Assembly (NCBI GenBank): GCA_028292435.1
Contig: JAQGMI010000013.1
Location: forward strand, 1 to 43,916
Direction: 5' to 3'
Length of the DNA stretch: 43,916 nucleotides
Source of the DNA: Betaproteobacteria bacterium
GTDB taxonomy: Bacteria; Pseudomonadota; Gammaproteobacteria; Burkholderiales; SG8-41
Shown here: positions 1 through 8,169 of the stretch, piece after piece
How positions within the stretch are numbered: position 1 is the stretch's first letter
How the letters are laid out: each line of letters begins with the position of its first letter
The notes under the pieces: model-generated
Told to the model about the DNA's origin: nothing
The model's database searches: none
The model's input: the letters and a program-made list of their open reading frames with translations, nothing else
Position numbers and translations under genes: made by a program

Positions 1-2
1 TC

Positions 3-527
3 GACTACACGTTGTTCGGCCCCGCGCGCGTGCAGGGCGATGCGTTGCAGGATTACGTCAACAAGGCGCTCGCAAATCGTTCGATTGAAGCGCTCGGCCG
101 CCCGTTCGCGGTGATCGCGACCGAGCGTGCGAACAATACGATGACGATATTCAATCGCGGCAATACCGGCCTCGCGGTGCGTGCATCGAGCAGCATTCCC
201 GACGTGTTCTGGCCCGTGCTGATTGAAGGCCGCGAATACGTCGACGGCGGTCTTACCAGTCGCGTGCCGGTGGCGGTGGCGCGGCGCATGGGCGCCGACG
301 TGGTCATCGCGGTCGACGTGTCGTGGCGCGGCACGAGCGAAGCGGACGCAGCCGATGTCGCGATCCGGCCGGATACGCCGCGTACGCGTTCACTGGATTT
401 CTCCGCGAAAGTCGCGGCAATCGCCGCAGGCGAAGCGTCGGCGCGCGAAGCCATTCCGAAAATTCGCGCGAGCATCGCGGCGGCCGCTACATTAAAAGGC
501 GCCGGCAGCCTCGCCGACGCGCATTGA
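3..527 (+). CDS. Patatin-like phospholipase, C-terminal part (5' end outside window)
   Basis: The reading frame is open from the first bases of the window, so the N-terminus, including the GxSxG serine nucleophile, is missing. What remains is about 174 residues of a bacterial patatin/RssA-type lipid acyl hydrolase. The segment VRASSSIPDVFWPV followed by EYVDGGLTSRVPVAVARRMG is the typical end of the fold. The aspartate of the DGG motif would be the second residue of the Ser-Asp dyad. It is followed by the strand GADVVIAVDVS. The last 50 residues are alanine-rich and not distinctive. The gene converges on the rhomboid gene with only a 3-base gap. Family call is good; the substrate cannot be inferred. 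Confidence 0.8.
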   Translation, partial: DYTLFGPARVQGDALQDYVNKALANRSIEALGRPFAVIATERANNTMTIFNRGNTGLAVRASSSIPDVFWPVLIEGREYVDGGLTSRVPVAVARRMGADVVIAVDVSWRGTSEADAADVAIRPDTPRTRSLDFSAKVAAIAAGEASAREAIPKIRASIAAAATLKGAGSLADAH

Positions 528-530
528 TAT

Positions 531-1673
531 TCATTTTTGCCGCGCCTGGTATTGTTTCAACGCATCGGCGGCAATATCGCGCTGCTCAGAAATTTTTCGT
601 TCGAGCGCAGGGTCGTCGTTAGCCAGATACGCGGCGACGGCGTGCATGCCATTGCGGCGTGCAATCGCATAGCGCAGCAATAAGTCGTAGTCCTTTCTTG
701 ATGGCGCTTTCGCATCCAGTTCAAGATTGCTGAAGCGTGCTACTGCGGCATCCCATGCCGGCAGTATCTCCGCTTGCAGCCTCGCAACCGTTGCGGCGGA
801 ATCGATCTTCTCGGCGCGGGATTTCGCGGCGATCGCGATGAAAGCGGCTTGCAGCCGTTTTTCCTCGGTGCTGAATGCTTCAATCTCTTTCTGTAACTCG
901 CGCGCCTGCCGGTAAACCCGCGAGGTATCGGGGGTGTACAACGCCGCCGTCGGCAACGTCACCGCGGCAAGCAATACTGCGAGGGCTGCCCGGCGCGCAA
1001 GACCCTTGCCGCGGCGGGATTGATCAAGCGGTCGAGCGAGTATCGCCCCCATGACGAAGCCGCCGAGGAGGCCGCCGATATGCGCGGCATTGTCGATGCC
1101 GTTTTGCATGAAGCCATAGAACATCGCATACACGACAAAGGTCGAGGTGCTGATGCGCAGACGATTGAGCGCTTGCGGCGGAATCGAGCCGCGCTCGACA
1201 GACATGTAAGCGAGCAGCGCGCCGAATACGCCGAATACCGCGCCCGATGCGCCGCCGCTGATGACTTCCTGATTCCACAACATGCTCGTGCTGCTGCCGC
1301 ACAAGCCGGCGAAAACATACACGACCGCGAACGAAGCGTTGCCGAACAATCGCTCGGCCAGCCGACCGCTGTCCCACAACGCCCACAGGTTGAACACAAG
1401 ATGCACGATGCCGAAATGAACGAAAAGACAGGTAAAAAGCCGCCACCATTCGCCGCCAGTGGTAAGCGGCGCGAAGTTAGCACCGAAGCGAAGATACTCT
1501 TCGGCCCGGCCGCCAAGCACCTGGATACCGAGCGCAGACATGACGGCGAATACCAGCAGATTGATTGCAACGATCGTCGGCGTCACGTACGCTTGCGGCG
1601 TGACGGCGACAACGCGCTCGTGAAAATCGCGTTCTATGCTTGCATCTTCCGGCACTGCTTCCATGCGCAGCAT
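531..1673 (-). CDS. Rhomboid family intramembrane serine protease
   Basis: Membrane serine protease that cleaves transmembrane substrates within the bilayer. With the start at 1673 it has about 380 residues. Rhomboid hallmarks are present: a WWR segment before the second helix, HxxxN (H91, N95), the catalytic serine in SGGASGAVFG (S143), and the catalytic histidine in DNAAHIGGLLGG (H198). A further hydrophobic helix lies at about 219-236. The remaining 140 residues form a charged, helical C-terminal extension that is not part of the rhomboid core. I chose ATG 1673 because a longer frame reaching 1769 would run into the upstream gluQ gene; ATG 1664 is equally possible. It lies 26 bases downstream of gluQ and is probably cotranscribed. 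Substrates are unknown. Confidence 0.88.
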   Translation of the reverse strand: MLRMEAVPEDASIERDFHERVVAVTPQAYVTPTIVAINLLVFAVMSALGIQVLGGRAEEYLRFGANFAPLTTGGEWWRLFTCLFVHFGIVHLVFNLWALWDSGRLAERLFGNASFAVVYVFAGLCGSSTSMLWNQEVISGGASGAVFGVFGALLAYMSVERGSIPPQALNRLRISTSTFVVYAMFYGFMQNGIDNAAHIGGLLGGFVMGAILARPLDQSRRGKGLARRAALAVLLAAVTLPTAALYTPDTSRVYRQARELQKEIEAFSTEEKRLQAAFIAIAAKSRAEKIDSAATVARLQAEILPAWDAAVARFSNLELDAKAPSRKDYDLLLRYAIARRNGMHAVAAYLANDDPALERKISEQRDIAADALKQYQARQK

Positions 1674-1699
1674 TATGCCCGACGCGCCGCGGCACAGCG

Positions 1700-2623
1700 T
1701 CAGGCGGAAGGTGAACTGCGCGTGCGTGGCACGCGGTCGATTCGCCAGTTGGCGATCGCCCACTGCCACAAGTCCGCGACGGCTGCTTTGGCGAGGGCGG
1801 ACGGCGGTTGGTGGCCGAGAAATCGCAGCACGGGCATCAGCGCGGCAAGCGGATTCGAATAGTCAATCGCAAGCGCGCGAGTCTGCTTGCTCAGTTTCTC
1901 GCCGGCGGGATTTACGGCAATGGGCACATGACAATAGCGCGGCGTCGGCAGATGCAGCCGGCGCTGCAAAAAAATCTGGCGCGGCGTCGAGTCGAGCAGA
2001 TCGGCACCGCGCACGACGTCCGTGATGCCCTGTTCGGCATCGTCGACGACGACGGCGAGCTGGTACGAGTACACATGATCGGCACGCAGTAACACGAAGT
2101 CGCCGATATCCGTTGCAAGCTCCTGCTCGAGCGGACCTTGAATCGCGTCTTCAAAATCGATCACCACCCCGCGCGTATCGATGCGCCAGGCGCGCATTAG
2201 TTTGTCCGCCGCAAGCCCATCCCGGCACGTACCAGGATAAACCGGACCTTCGATGCCGTGCAGCGCGGAATCGGCAATTTCGCGCCGCGTGCAGGCGCAG
2301 GGATAGACGATGCCTTGCGCACGCAGGCGATGCAGTTCGGCGTGATAAGCGTCGCTGCGCGCGCTTTGGCGAACAACCGCGCCGTCCCAGTGCATCCCGC
2401 ACGCTTCGAGCGCGCGCAGGATTTCGTCGGCGGCGCCCGCAACGGTGCGCGGCGTATCGAGATCTTCCATGCGCACCAGCCATTCGCCGTCGTGTGTTTT
2501 GGCTTCGAGATAACTCGCGACCGCGGCGACCAGCGAACCGAAATGCAGCGGGCCGGTCGGGCTCGGGGCGAATCGGCCGCGATATGAGGAGTCGAAAATT
2601 GGGGAGTCGGAAACGGAAGTCAT
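1700..2623 (-). CDS. gluQ: Glutamyl-queuosine tRNA(Asp) synthetase
   Basis: Stand-alone paralogue of the glutamyl-tRNA synthetase catalytic core that attaches glutamate to queuosine in the anticodon of tRNA-Asp. It has 307 residues and no anticodon-binding domain, the usual GluQ-RS architecture. Visible motifs: FAPSPTGPLHFGSL (HIGH-like HFGS at 27-30), the zinc-binding pattern with C109, C111, Y129 and C133, and the KMSKS equivalent KLSKQ at 243-247. The start at ATG 2623 places the nucleotide-binding motif about 20 residues in, as expected; a longer open frame upstream would overlap the promoter region of the divergent alcohol dehydrogenase gene. The rhomboid gene follows on the same strand. 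Confidence 0.95.
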   Translation of the reverse strand: MTSVSDSPIFDSSYRGRFAPSPTGPLHFGSLVAAVASYLEAKTHDGEWLVRMEDLDTPRTVAGAADEILRALEACGMHWDGAVVRQSARSDAYHAELHRLRAQGIVYPCACTRREIADSALHGIEGPVYPGTCRDGLAADKLMRAWRIDTRGVVIDFEDAIQGPLEQELATDIGDFVLLRADHVYSYQLAVVVDDAEQGITDVVRGADLLDSTPRQIFLQRRLHLPTPRYCHVPIAVNPAGEKLSKQTRALAIDYSNPLAALMPVLRFLGHQPPSALAKAAVADLWQWAIANWRIDRVPRTRSSPSA

Positions 2624-2690
2624 GCGCGTCGCTGGTTGCCGGTGTTTGATAGTATAGCGACCATCACCCGAAACAAAGCCGGAGGCAGTC

Positions 2691-3800
2691 ATGCAAGTCA
2701 AAGCCGCGGTCGCGCACAAGGCCGGCGCGCCGCTCACCATTGAAACAGTCGATCTCGACGGTCCGAAAGCGGGCGAGGTGCTCGTCGAAATTAAGGCCAC
2801 GGGGATTTGCCACACGGACGAATTCACGCGCTCGGGTGCCGACCCTGAAGGCTTGTTCCCCGCAATCCTCGGTCATGAAGGCGCCGGTGTGGTCGTCGAT
2901 GTCGGCCGTGATGTCACAAGCCTTAAAAAAGGCGACCATGTTATTCCGCTGTACACGCCGGAATGCCGCCAGTGCGAGTACTGTTTGTCCGGCAAAACGA
3001 ATCTCTGCCAGGCGATTCGCGTGACGCAGGGCCAGGGCGTGATGCCGGACGGCAGCAGCCGGTTTTCGCTTGGCGGCAAGAAAATTTTTCATTACATGGG
3101 CACGTCGACGTTTGCGAATTACACGGTTGTGCCGGAAATCGCATTGGCCAAAATCCGCGAAGACGCGCCGTTCGACAAGGTTTGCTACATCGGCTGCGGC
3201 GTCACGACCGGCATCGGCGCGGTGATCAACACCGCGAAAGTCGAGCCGGGCGCAAACGTGGTCGTGTTCGGACTTGGCGGCATCGGGCTCAACGTGATTC
3301 AGGGCGCGCGGCTGGCCGGCGCCAACATGATCGTGGGCGTCGATCTCAATGCGTCACGCAAATCGCTGGCCGAAAAATTCGGGATGACGCATTTCGTGAA
3401 CCCGAAGGAAGTCGAAGGCGATCTCGTTGCATATCTCGTCAACCTGACCAAAGGCGGCGCCGACTACAGCTTCGAATGCATCGGCAACGTCGACGTGATG
3501 CGGCAGGCGCTCGAATGCTGCCACAAGGGCTGGGGTGTGTCGGTGATCATCGGCGTTGCGGGCGCGGGGCAGGAAATCAAAACGCGGCCGTTCCAGCTCG
3601 TGACCGGCCGCGTATGGAGGGGCACGGCGTTCGGCGGCGCCAAAGGCCGGCGCGACGTGCCCAAGATTGTCGACTGGTACATGGATGGCAAAATCAACAT
3701 CGACGATTTGATCACGCATAAATTGAAGCTCGCCGACATCAACGAAGGCTTCGACCTGATGCACGCCGGCAAATCGATCCGCAGTGTCGTAATATTTTGA
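2691..3800 (+). CDS. frmA: S-(hydroxymethyl)glutathione dehydrogenase / class III alcohol dehydrogenase
   Basis: Zinc- and NAD-dependent cytosolic enzyme that oxidises S-hydroxymethylglutathione, formed spontaneously from formaldehyde and glutathione, to S-formylglutathione. The 369-residue length is typical. Catalytic zinc ligands are C40 (GICHTD), H62-E63 (GHEGAG) and C169 (YIGCGVTTG). The structural zinc site is C92, C95, C98 and C106. The Rossmann motif GLGGIG is at 194-199, with D218 accepting the NAD ribose. A strong ribosome-binding site (GGAGG, 2681-2685) precedes the ATG, and an intrinsic terminator follows. S-formylglutathione hydrolase (fghA), often the next gene, is not here, so the second detoxification step must be encoded elsewhere. 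Confidence 0.95.
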   Translation: MQVKAAVAHKAGAPLTIETVDLDGPKAGEVLVEIKATGICHTDEFTRSGADPEGLFPAILGHEGAGVVVDVGRDVTSLKKGDHVIPLYTPECRQCEYCLSGKTNLCQAIRVTQGQGVMPDGSSRFSLGGKKIFHYMGTSTFANYTVVPEIALAKIREDAPFDKVCYIGCGVTTGIGAVINTAKVEPGANVVVFGLGGIGLNVIQGARLAGANMIVGVDLNASRKSLAEKFGMTHFVNPKEVEGDLVAYLVNLTKGGADYSFECIGNVDVMRQALECCHKGWGVSVIIGVAGAGQEIKTRPFQLVTGRVWRGTAFGGAKGRRDVPKIVDWYMDGKINIDDLITHKLKLADINEGFDLMHAGKSIRSVVIF

Positions 3801-3846
3801 AGCGGCCGGCTGGCTGATTCGGGTTCGACGCGCCGTCGATGGCTTC

Positions 3847-3876
3847 ACGCCGCCTTTAAGGCGGCGTTTTTATTTC
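3847..3876 (+). terminator. Rho-independent terminator of the alcohol dehydrogenase gene
   Basis: CGCCGCC (3848-3854), loop TTTAA, GGCGGCG (3860-3866), extended by an A-T pair (3847/3867) and followed by TTTTTATTT. This is a perfect GC stem with a U tract, 47 bases after the frmA stop codon. Confidence 0.9.
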
Positions 3877-4157
3877 ACGTGCCTGGCCGCGACTGGCGGG
3901 CGGCCAGCCTCGCATGCGGCGCTCGTCCTGAAGCGCCTCCAATAAATCTTCTGTCATAAGCTCGCTGGCGAACAGACCGGCGGGCGGGGATTCCGTAAAT
4001 TTTGGCAGTCGCATCGCTGCGGCGCCTGACAAATCATCGTTGAGCGTCGTGGCGGTGCGCAGGTTGTCGGTCGGGCGGCGGGTGTCGCAGCCGATATTAA
4101 AAAAACGCAGGTGCCAGGGCGGTGTCCGCGCACTCGAACAACGACAAAGGGAATTCC
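3877..4157. other. Intergenic region upstream of the autotransporter
   Basis: About 280 bases between the frmA terminator and the autotransporter start. Short open frames on both strands have no recognisable protein character. The stretch AATAAATCTTCTGTCATAAG and the TTAAAAAAA run near 4100 are AT-rich relative to the surroundings and may contain the promoter of the next gene, but I cannot assign -35/-10 elements with confidence. Confidence 0.3.
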
Positions 4158-6272
4158 ATGAACAAAAGACTGATCGCAGCATCGGTGGCCGCCGCGGTCG
4201 CGGCGTGGGCGCTGCCTGCCTTGGCTCAGCAAGTCATCGTGATCACGCCTCCCTATACGTTTGGCCCGAATCCGGCCGATGTCACCGGACAGGCGAGCGG
4301 CATTCGGACTACGGGTCCGGGCACCTTGAACGTCAATCCCAATATCAACATCAATACGACCAATAATCTCGGCGGCGGGATCACGACCGATGCTGCTGCC
4401 ACGGCCAACATCGTTTTCGGCGGCAGCTCGACTGTTACCGGGTTTACCGGAACGGTCGGCAATTCATTCCTCAACATCGCGGCCGGCGCGGCGGGATCGA
4501 CCGTCAATTTCAACGGCGCGGTTTTTGCGACGACCATCAACGTGACTGGTACCGGAACCCTGAATTTCAACGGCAGCGTCGTTGGCGCCCCCAACTTTGC
4601 GGCTGACGGGTTCATCAATCTGGGTGCGGGTCAGTCGCTGACCGGCGCTGTCATCACCGCGACCGCGAGCACCGGCACGTTTACGTTTAACGGCGGCAGC
4701 AGCGTCACCGGCGCAATGGGCGGCGCGAACGGGCTGAAGGCAATCAATCTAGTGGGCGGAAACGCGGCGATCACCGGCGCAGTGCAGACGTTGGGCTTCA
4801 ATCTCGGCGCCAACACCCTGACGATCACCGGCGCACTGACGACCAATGCCGGTGGCACGATCGCCACCACTGTCAACAGCACCGGCGTATTCGGCAGGAT
4901 CAATCCGACCGGCGCTTCCAATATCAATCCGGGCGGCATTACAGTGACCCCCACGGTGACGGGTCCGCTCACCGTGGGCACCAGCTTCCGGATTGTGAAT
5001 GGCTTGGCCGGCACCGCCGGTGCGCCCGTATTCGTTGTCAACAGCAGCCCGCTGTTTACTTTTGCCGGTGTGCCGACGACGACCGGTGACGTCAACATAC
5101 TTTTGACCGCGATGACGCCACTCGCGGCCGTCGTGGCCGCACCGGCCGCGGCCGGACTCGGACCCGTCGCCGCTGCGGGCAGCGATCTGGCTACGGTGCA
5201 AAACGCGATTTTCGCCCTGCCCTCTGCAGCCGCCCTCAATAATGCGGTTGCCCAACTCTCCCCGGGCACCTCGAATATCGCCGCACCCTGGGCAGCGGGA
5301 CAGGCCACGCACATGTTTGAGGATATGTGGCAGGCGCGCGTTGAGGAAATTCAGGACCTCTGCTGCGACACGTGCGAGCCGAATAAACCGGCAGCGCCGG
5401 CAAATGCGCAAAAATGCAAGGGTACTGAGCGCAGCAATTGGTGGATCAAAGGCTTCGATAACGCTGCGCGCCAGCGCGACAAAGAAACAATCAGCGGCTA
5501 TAAAAGCAAAGCCGTCGGCGTGATGATCGCGTACGACGTGCCCATCAATAGCGAGACGCGCGCGGGCGTGGGCGGTGGCTATGCCAATACTCGGATCGAC
5601 GGCAACAACATCGACGGCAATACCGATATCGATTCTTATCAGCTCACCGGCTACATCAGTCATAAGCCGGGGCCGGTATTCGTGCAGGGTGCGGTTACAG
5701 CCGGCATCGACAAGTACAGCGGTGCGCGGTCGATTGCATTTCCAGGCGTGAGCCGCACGGCGAACGCCGATTTCACGGGACAGCAGTTCACGGCGCTTGT
5801 CAGCACCGGCAGGCATTTCTACTTCGGCCAGAACACCTTGACGCCGCTCGCGTCATTGCAGGCCTCGCGCATTCATGTCGACAGCTATACTGAAACGGGC
5901 GCCGGCGACGTCAATCTGCGCGTGAACAGCCAGAGCTACAATTTCGTGCAGTCGAGCCTCGGGATCAAGGCCGAGCGGTTGATGCAGTCGGCAAATGGCT
6001 CCTATGCGCCGGAAGTGCACGCTAAGTGGCTGCATGACTTCACTTCCACGACCATGCAGCAAACGACGACCTTCAGCGGCGGCACCATTCCGTTTGTAAC
6101 GCAGGGCGTTGCCCAGGATCGCGAACTTTTTAACGTGGGTGCGGGCCTGACGTTTCTCTCCTGTAAATGCGGCGAGAAAACGTGGACGGCGAAAGCGCTC
6201 TATGACTATAAGTGGAACCAAAGCAATTACTCGGCGCACCAGGTATCGCTGATCGTTAGCACGAAGTTTTAA
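4158..6272 (+). CDS. Autotransporter outer-membrane beta-barrel protein
   Basis: Type V-like secreted protein of 704 residues. The start at ATG 4158 is supported by AAGGGA six bases upstream and gives a clean signal peptide ending ALA|QQ (cleavage after A23). Residues about 25-330 are rich in Gly, Thr, Asn, Val and Ile, with recurring units such as GTLNFNGSVV and GTFTFNGGSSVTGA, typical of a beta-helical passenger. Residues about 425-704 look like an autotransporter beta-domain: SNWWIKGF at the beginning, alternating hydrophobic strands, and a terminal phenylalanine (VSLIVSTKF). Oddities are a cysteine cluster (C402, C403, C406, C420) between passenger and barrel and C669/C671 in the barrel; such proteins usually have few or no cysteines. 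The passenger's function is unknown. Confidence 0.85.
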   Translation: MNKRLIAASVAAAVAAWALPALAQQVIVITPPYTFGPNPADVTGQASGIRTTGPGTLNVNPNININTTNNLGGGITTDAAATANIVFGGSSTVTGFTGTVGNSFLNIAAGAAGSTVNFNGAVFATTINVTGTGTLNFNGSVVGAPNFAADGFINLGAGQSLTGAVITATASTGTFTFNGGSSVTGAMGGANGLKAINLVGGNAAITGAVQTLGFNLGANTLTITGALTTNAGGTIATTVNSTGVFGRINPTGASNINPGGITVTPTVTGPLTVGTSFRIVNGLAGTAGAPVFVVNSSPLFTFAGVPTTTGDVNILLTAMTPLAAVVAAPAAAGLGPVAAAGSDLATVQNAIFALPSAAALNNAVAQLSPGTSNIAAPWAAGQATHMFEDMWQARVEEIQDLCCDTCEPNKPAAPANAQKCKGTERSNWWIKGFDNAARQRDKETISGYKSKAVGVMIAYDVPINSETRAGVGGGYANTRIDGNNIDGNTDIDSYQLTGYISHKPGPVFVQGAVTAGIDKYSGARSIAFPGVSRTANADFTGQQFTALVSTGRHFYFGQNTLTPLASLQASRIHVDSYTETGAGDVNLRVNSQSYNFVQSSLGIKAERLMQSANGSYAPEVHAKWLHDFTSTTMQQTTTFSGGTIPFVTQGVAQDRELFNVGAGLTFLSCKCGEKTWTAKALYDYKWNQSNYSAHQVSLIVSTKF

Positions 6273-6282
6273 GTGGCCCGCG

Positions 6283-6307
6283 CGCCGGCGGATAGCCGCC
6301 GGCGTTT
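6283..6307 (+). terminator. Hairpin after the autotransporter gene, probable terminator
   Basis: Perfect 9-bp GC-rich inverted repeat CGCCGGCGG (6283-6291), loop ATAG, CCGCCGGCG (6296-6304), eleven bases after the stop codon. Only three Ts follow, so termination may be partial or Rho-assisted. Confidence 0.55.
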
Positions 6308-6523
6308 CGGCCCTCTAGCCTGGCGCCTTCCGGACCCCGGATGGCCGCGTTTCGCGCCGGCCCATCGACGCAAAAATCGATTGCGCACAATCTGGTAAAG
6401 TGCAAAACGTGAACGCGCGAATAGTACCGCGCGGTCCAGATTCGCGAACACCGCATCGACTGCGGGTCCGCGCACCTCTCGTTGCTGCAACACGTCGTTA
6501 ATTTTTTTTTGCTGAAGGATTCT

Positions 6524-7057
6524 ATGGCCAACATTTATCTCGTCGCGCCCGATGCGCCGATCGAAGAAACGACGCAGTTGAAATCGAGCCGCAGGTTAAG
6601 CGGCGGCATCAGGCTGGGCGTGCTCGACAACAGCAAGGCGAATGCCGATCACCTGCTGAAACTGATCGTTGACGGCGTGAAAAAAGACTTCAAGGTCGAT
6701 TCCGTCGTGATCAAACGCAAGCCCGCCTCGAGTCGCCCGGCGACGCCCGAGATGCTGGACGAACTCGCAAAGGAGGCCGACTTAGTCATCTCGGCCATGG
6801 CTGATTGAGGGTCCTGCACGTCGTGGAGTGTCCACGACATGGCGCAGTTGACGAAGCGCGGCCTGATTGCTGCGGTGGTTTGTTCGGATACGTTCATGAA
6901 GCTCGGCACCGCGCAGGCGAAAGTGTTTGGCGTGCCCGATCTGCCGCTGTTGAAAATCCAGCACCCGCTCGGCGGACTTAACATGGAAAAAGTTATTGAA
7001 CGCGCGGCAATCGCATTGCCGCAACTGATCAAGGTGGTGAAGGAGAAGCAGTCATGA
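6524..7057 (+). CDS. UGSC-family selenoprotein (TGA at 6806-6808 read as selenocysteine)
   Basis: Reading through the TGA gives one 177-residue protein in which residue 95 is selenocysteine within the motif U95-G-S-C98, a redox CxxC-like site. Both halves are needed for a complete domain: an N-terminal part beginning MANIYLVAPDAP with a strand-helix pattern, and a C-terminal part (MAQLTKRGLIAAVVCSDTF) in the same frame with no other stop. A perfect hairpin right after the TGA fits a bacterial SECIS. The start at 6524 follows GAAGGA. The motif is the defining feature of the family called UGSC (seleno)proteins, whose biochemical function I do not know; a thiol/selenol oxidoreductase role is inference. 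The stop overlaps the next gene's start (ATGA). A standard caller would report two fragments, 6524-6808 and 6839-7057. Confidence 0.92.
6820..6838 (+). promoter_or_regulatory. Bacterial SECIS element for the UGSC selenoprotein
   Basis: GTCGTGGA (6820-6827), loop GTG (6828-6830), TCCACGAC (6831-6838): a perfect 8-bp stem inside the coding sequence, starting 12 bases after the TGA. The apical loop begins with G followed by U, and lies 20-22 bases past the TGA, in the range of known SelB-binding hairpins such as that of E. coli fdhF. SelB recognition is inferred from this geometry. Confidence 0.88.
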
Positions 7058-8169
7058 GTTCGCTCGCTGCAATGCTGCAGGCGCCGGGCGCGATGGTCCA
7101 GTGCGACGACGATCCGGAAGCAGTCTACGAATTTCTGTGCGAGAAGGGCTGGAGCGACGGCCTGCCGGTCATTCCGCCGACGCCCGAGCGCGTCGAGCGC
7201 ATGCTCGCTTATTGCGATCGCGATCTCGATAAGGCGGTGGTCAAAATTCCGCCGCGCTTCGGAGCCGCGACGCCGCTGCGCATCGCATCCAATGCGGTGA
7301 TGGCGGGATGCAAACCGGAGTATTTTCCGCTCGTGCTGCTGGCGCTCGAGACGCTCGCCGAAGAGGAGTACAACCTTTACGGCACGCAGGCGACGACGCA
7401 TCCGTGCACGCCGATGCTCATATTCAACGGCCCGATCGCGAAGGAAGTCGGCTTGAACTCCGGCAACAACGTGATGGGCAATTATTTTCGCGCCAATGCG
7501 GCTATCGGTCGCGCGGTGCGCCTCGCGCTCGTCAACATCGGCGCCGCGATTCCCGGCACGGGCGACATGGCGACAGCCGGCACGCCGTGCAAATTTACGT
7601 TTTGCGTCGCCGAGAATGAAGAGTCGACCCCATGGGAGCCGTTGCACGTTGAAATGGGATTGCCGAAAGATGCGACGACGGTGACCGCGGTTGCCGCGGA
7701 AGGCCCGCACAACGTCAACGACCATGAAAGTACCACTGCAGAGGGCATCCTGACGATGATCGCCGGCACCATGGCGAATACCGGTTCCAACAATGCCTAC
7801 TACGATGGACAGCCGGTCATGGCGTTCGGGCCCGAGCATGCGCAGACCGTCGCCGCGGACGGCATGAGCAAGGCAGATGTCAAAAAATGGCTGTGGGAGC
7901 ACGCGACGATACCGCTGTCGAAGTTTTCGAAAGAAGGCATCGAACGGCGTTTCCGCCGCAAGCTCGCGCATCAGTACGCAAACGCACCTCTCGATACGCC
8001 GGTGCACATGTGGGCGAAACCCGAAGACCTGGTGATCGTGGTCACCGGCGGCGCCGGCAAGCACTCGCAATGGGTGCCGACTTTCGGCAATACGCGCGCG
8101 GCGACGCGCGCATTGAAGCGCGCCGATGGTGAATACGTGAAATCGATTCAGGAATTGAAGCGCGGCTGA
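7054..8169 (+). CDS. Conserved protein of unknown function, coupled to the UGSC selenoprotein
   Basis: Soluble 371-residue protein with no signal peptide or membrane segment. Its ATG overlaps the selenoprotein stop (ATGA at 7054-7057) and the ribosome-binding site AAGGAGAAG lies inside the upstream gene, so the two are translationally coupled and probably work together. Recognisable conserved-looking stretches are DGLPVIPPTPERVERML (35-51), NSGNNVMGNYFRANAAIGRA, IGAAIPGTGDMATAG and VVTGGAGKHSQWVPTFG near the C-terminus. Several cysteines are present (C17, C29, TPCKFTFC), but no classical CxxC. I recognise the general type as a partner of UGSC proteins but cannot name a reaction. A redox enzyme using the selenoprotein as an electron or substrate partner is a guess from context. 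Confidence 0.75.
   Translation: MSSLAAMLQAPGAMVQCDDDPEAVYEFLCEKGWSDGLPVIPPTPERVERMLAYCDRDLDKAVVKIPPRFGAATPLRIASNAVMAGCKPEYFPLVLLALETLAEEEYNLYGTQATTHPCTPMLIFNGPIAKEVGLNSGNNVMGNYFRANAAIGRAVRLALVNIGAAIPGTGDMATAGTPCKFTFCVAENEESTPWEPLHVEMGLPKDATTVTAVAAEGPHNVNDHESTTAEGILTMIAGTMANTGSNNAYYDGQPVMAFGPEHAQTVAADGMSKADVKKWLWEHATIPLSKFSKEGIERRFRRKLAHQYANAPLDTPVHMWAKPEDLVIVVTGGAGKHSQWVPTFGNTRAATRALKRADGEYVKSIQELKRG

Noticed and set aside
2624..2827. N-terminal extension of GluQ-RS
   Set aside because: It would overlap the frmA coding region and add 68 residues before a motif that normally starts near residue 20.
3798..3800. TGA at the end of frmA as a possible selenocysteine codon
   Set aside because: The protein already has the normal family length and C-terminus, and the downstream frame has no homology-like character.
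4380..5100. Passenger repeats of the autotransporter as a DNA repeat or CRISPR-like array
   Set aside because: The repetition is at the amino-acid level (Gly/Thr/Asn beta-helix units) with divergent nucleotide sequence and no constant spacing.
6839..7057. Separate small gene starting at ATG 6839
   Set aside because: It is in frame with the upstream half across the TGA, the ATG falls directly after the SECIS stem with no ribosome-binding site, and the joined protein carries the UGSC motif.
6649..8070. Long minus-strand open frame opposite the UGSC operon (473 codons)
   Set aside because: Its translation is arginine- and histidine-rich with no domain pattern; it is the antisense shadow of a GC-rich gene.
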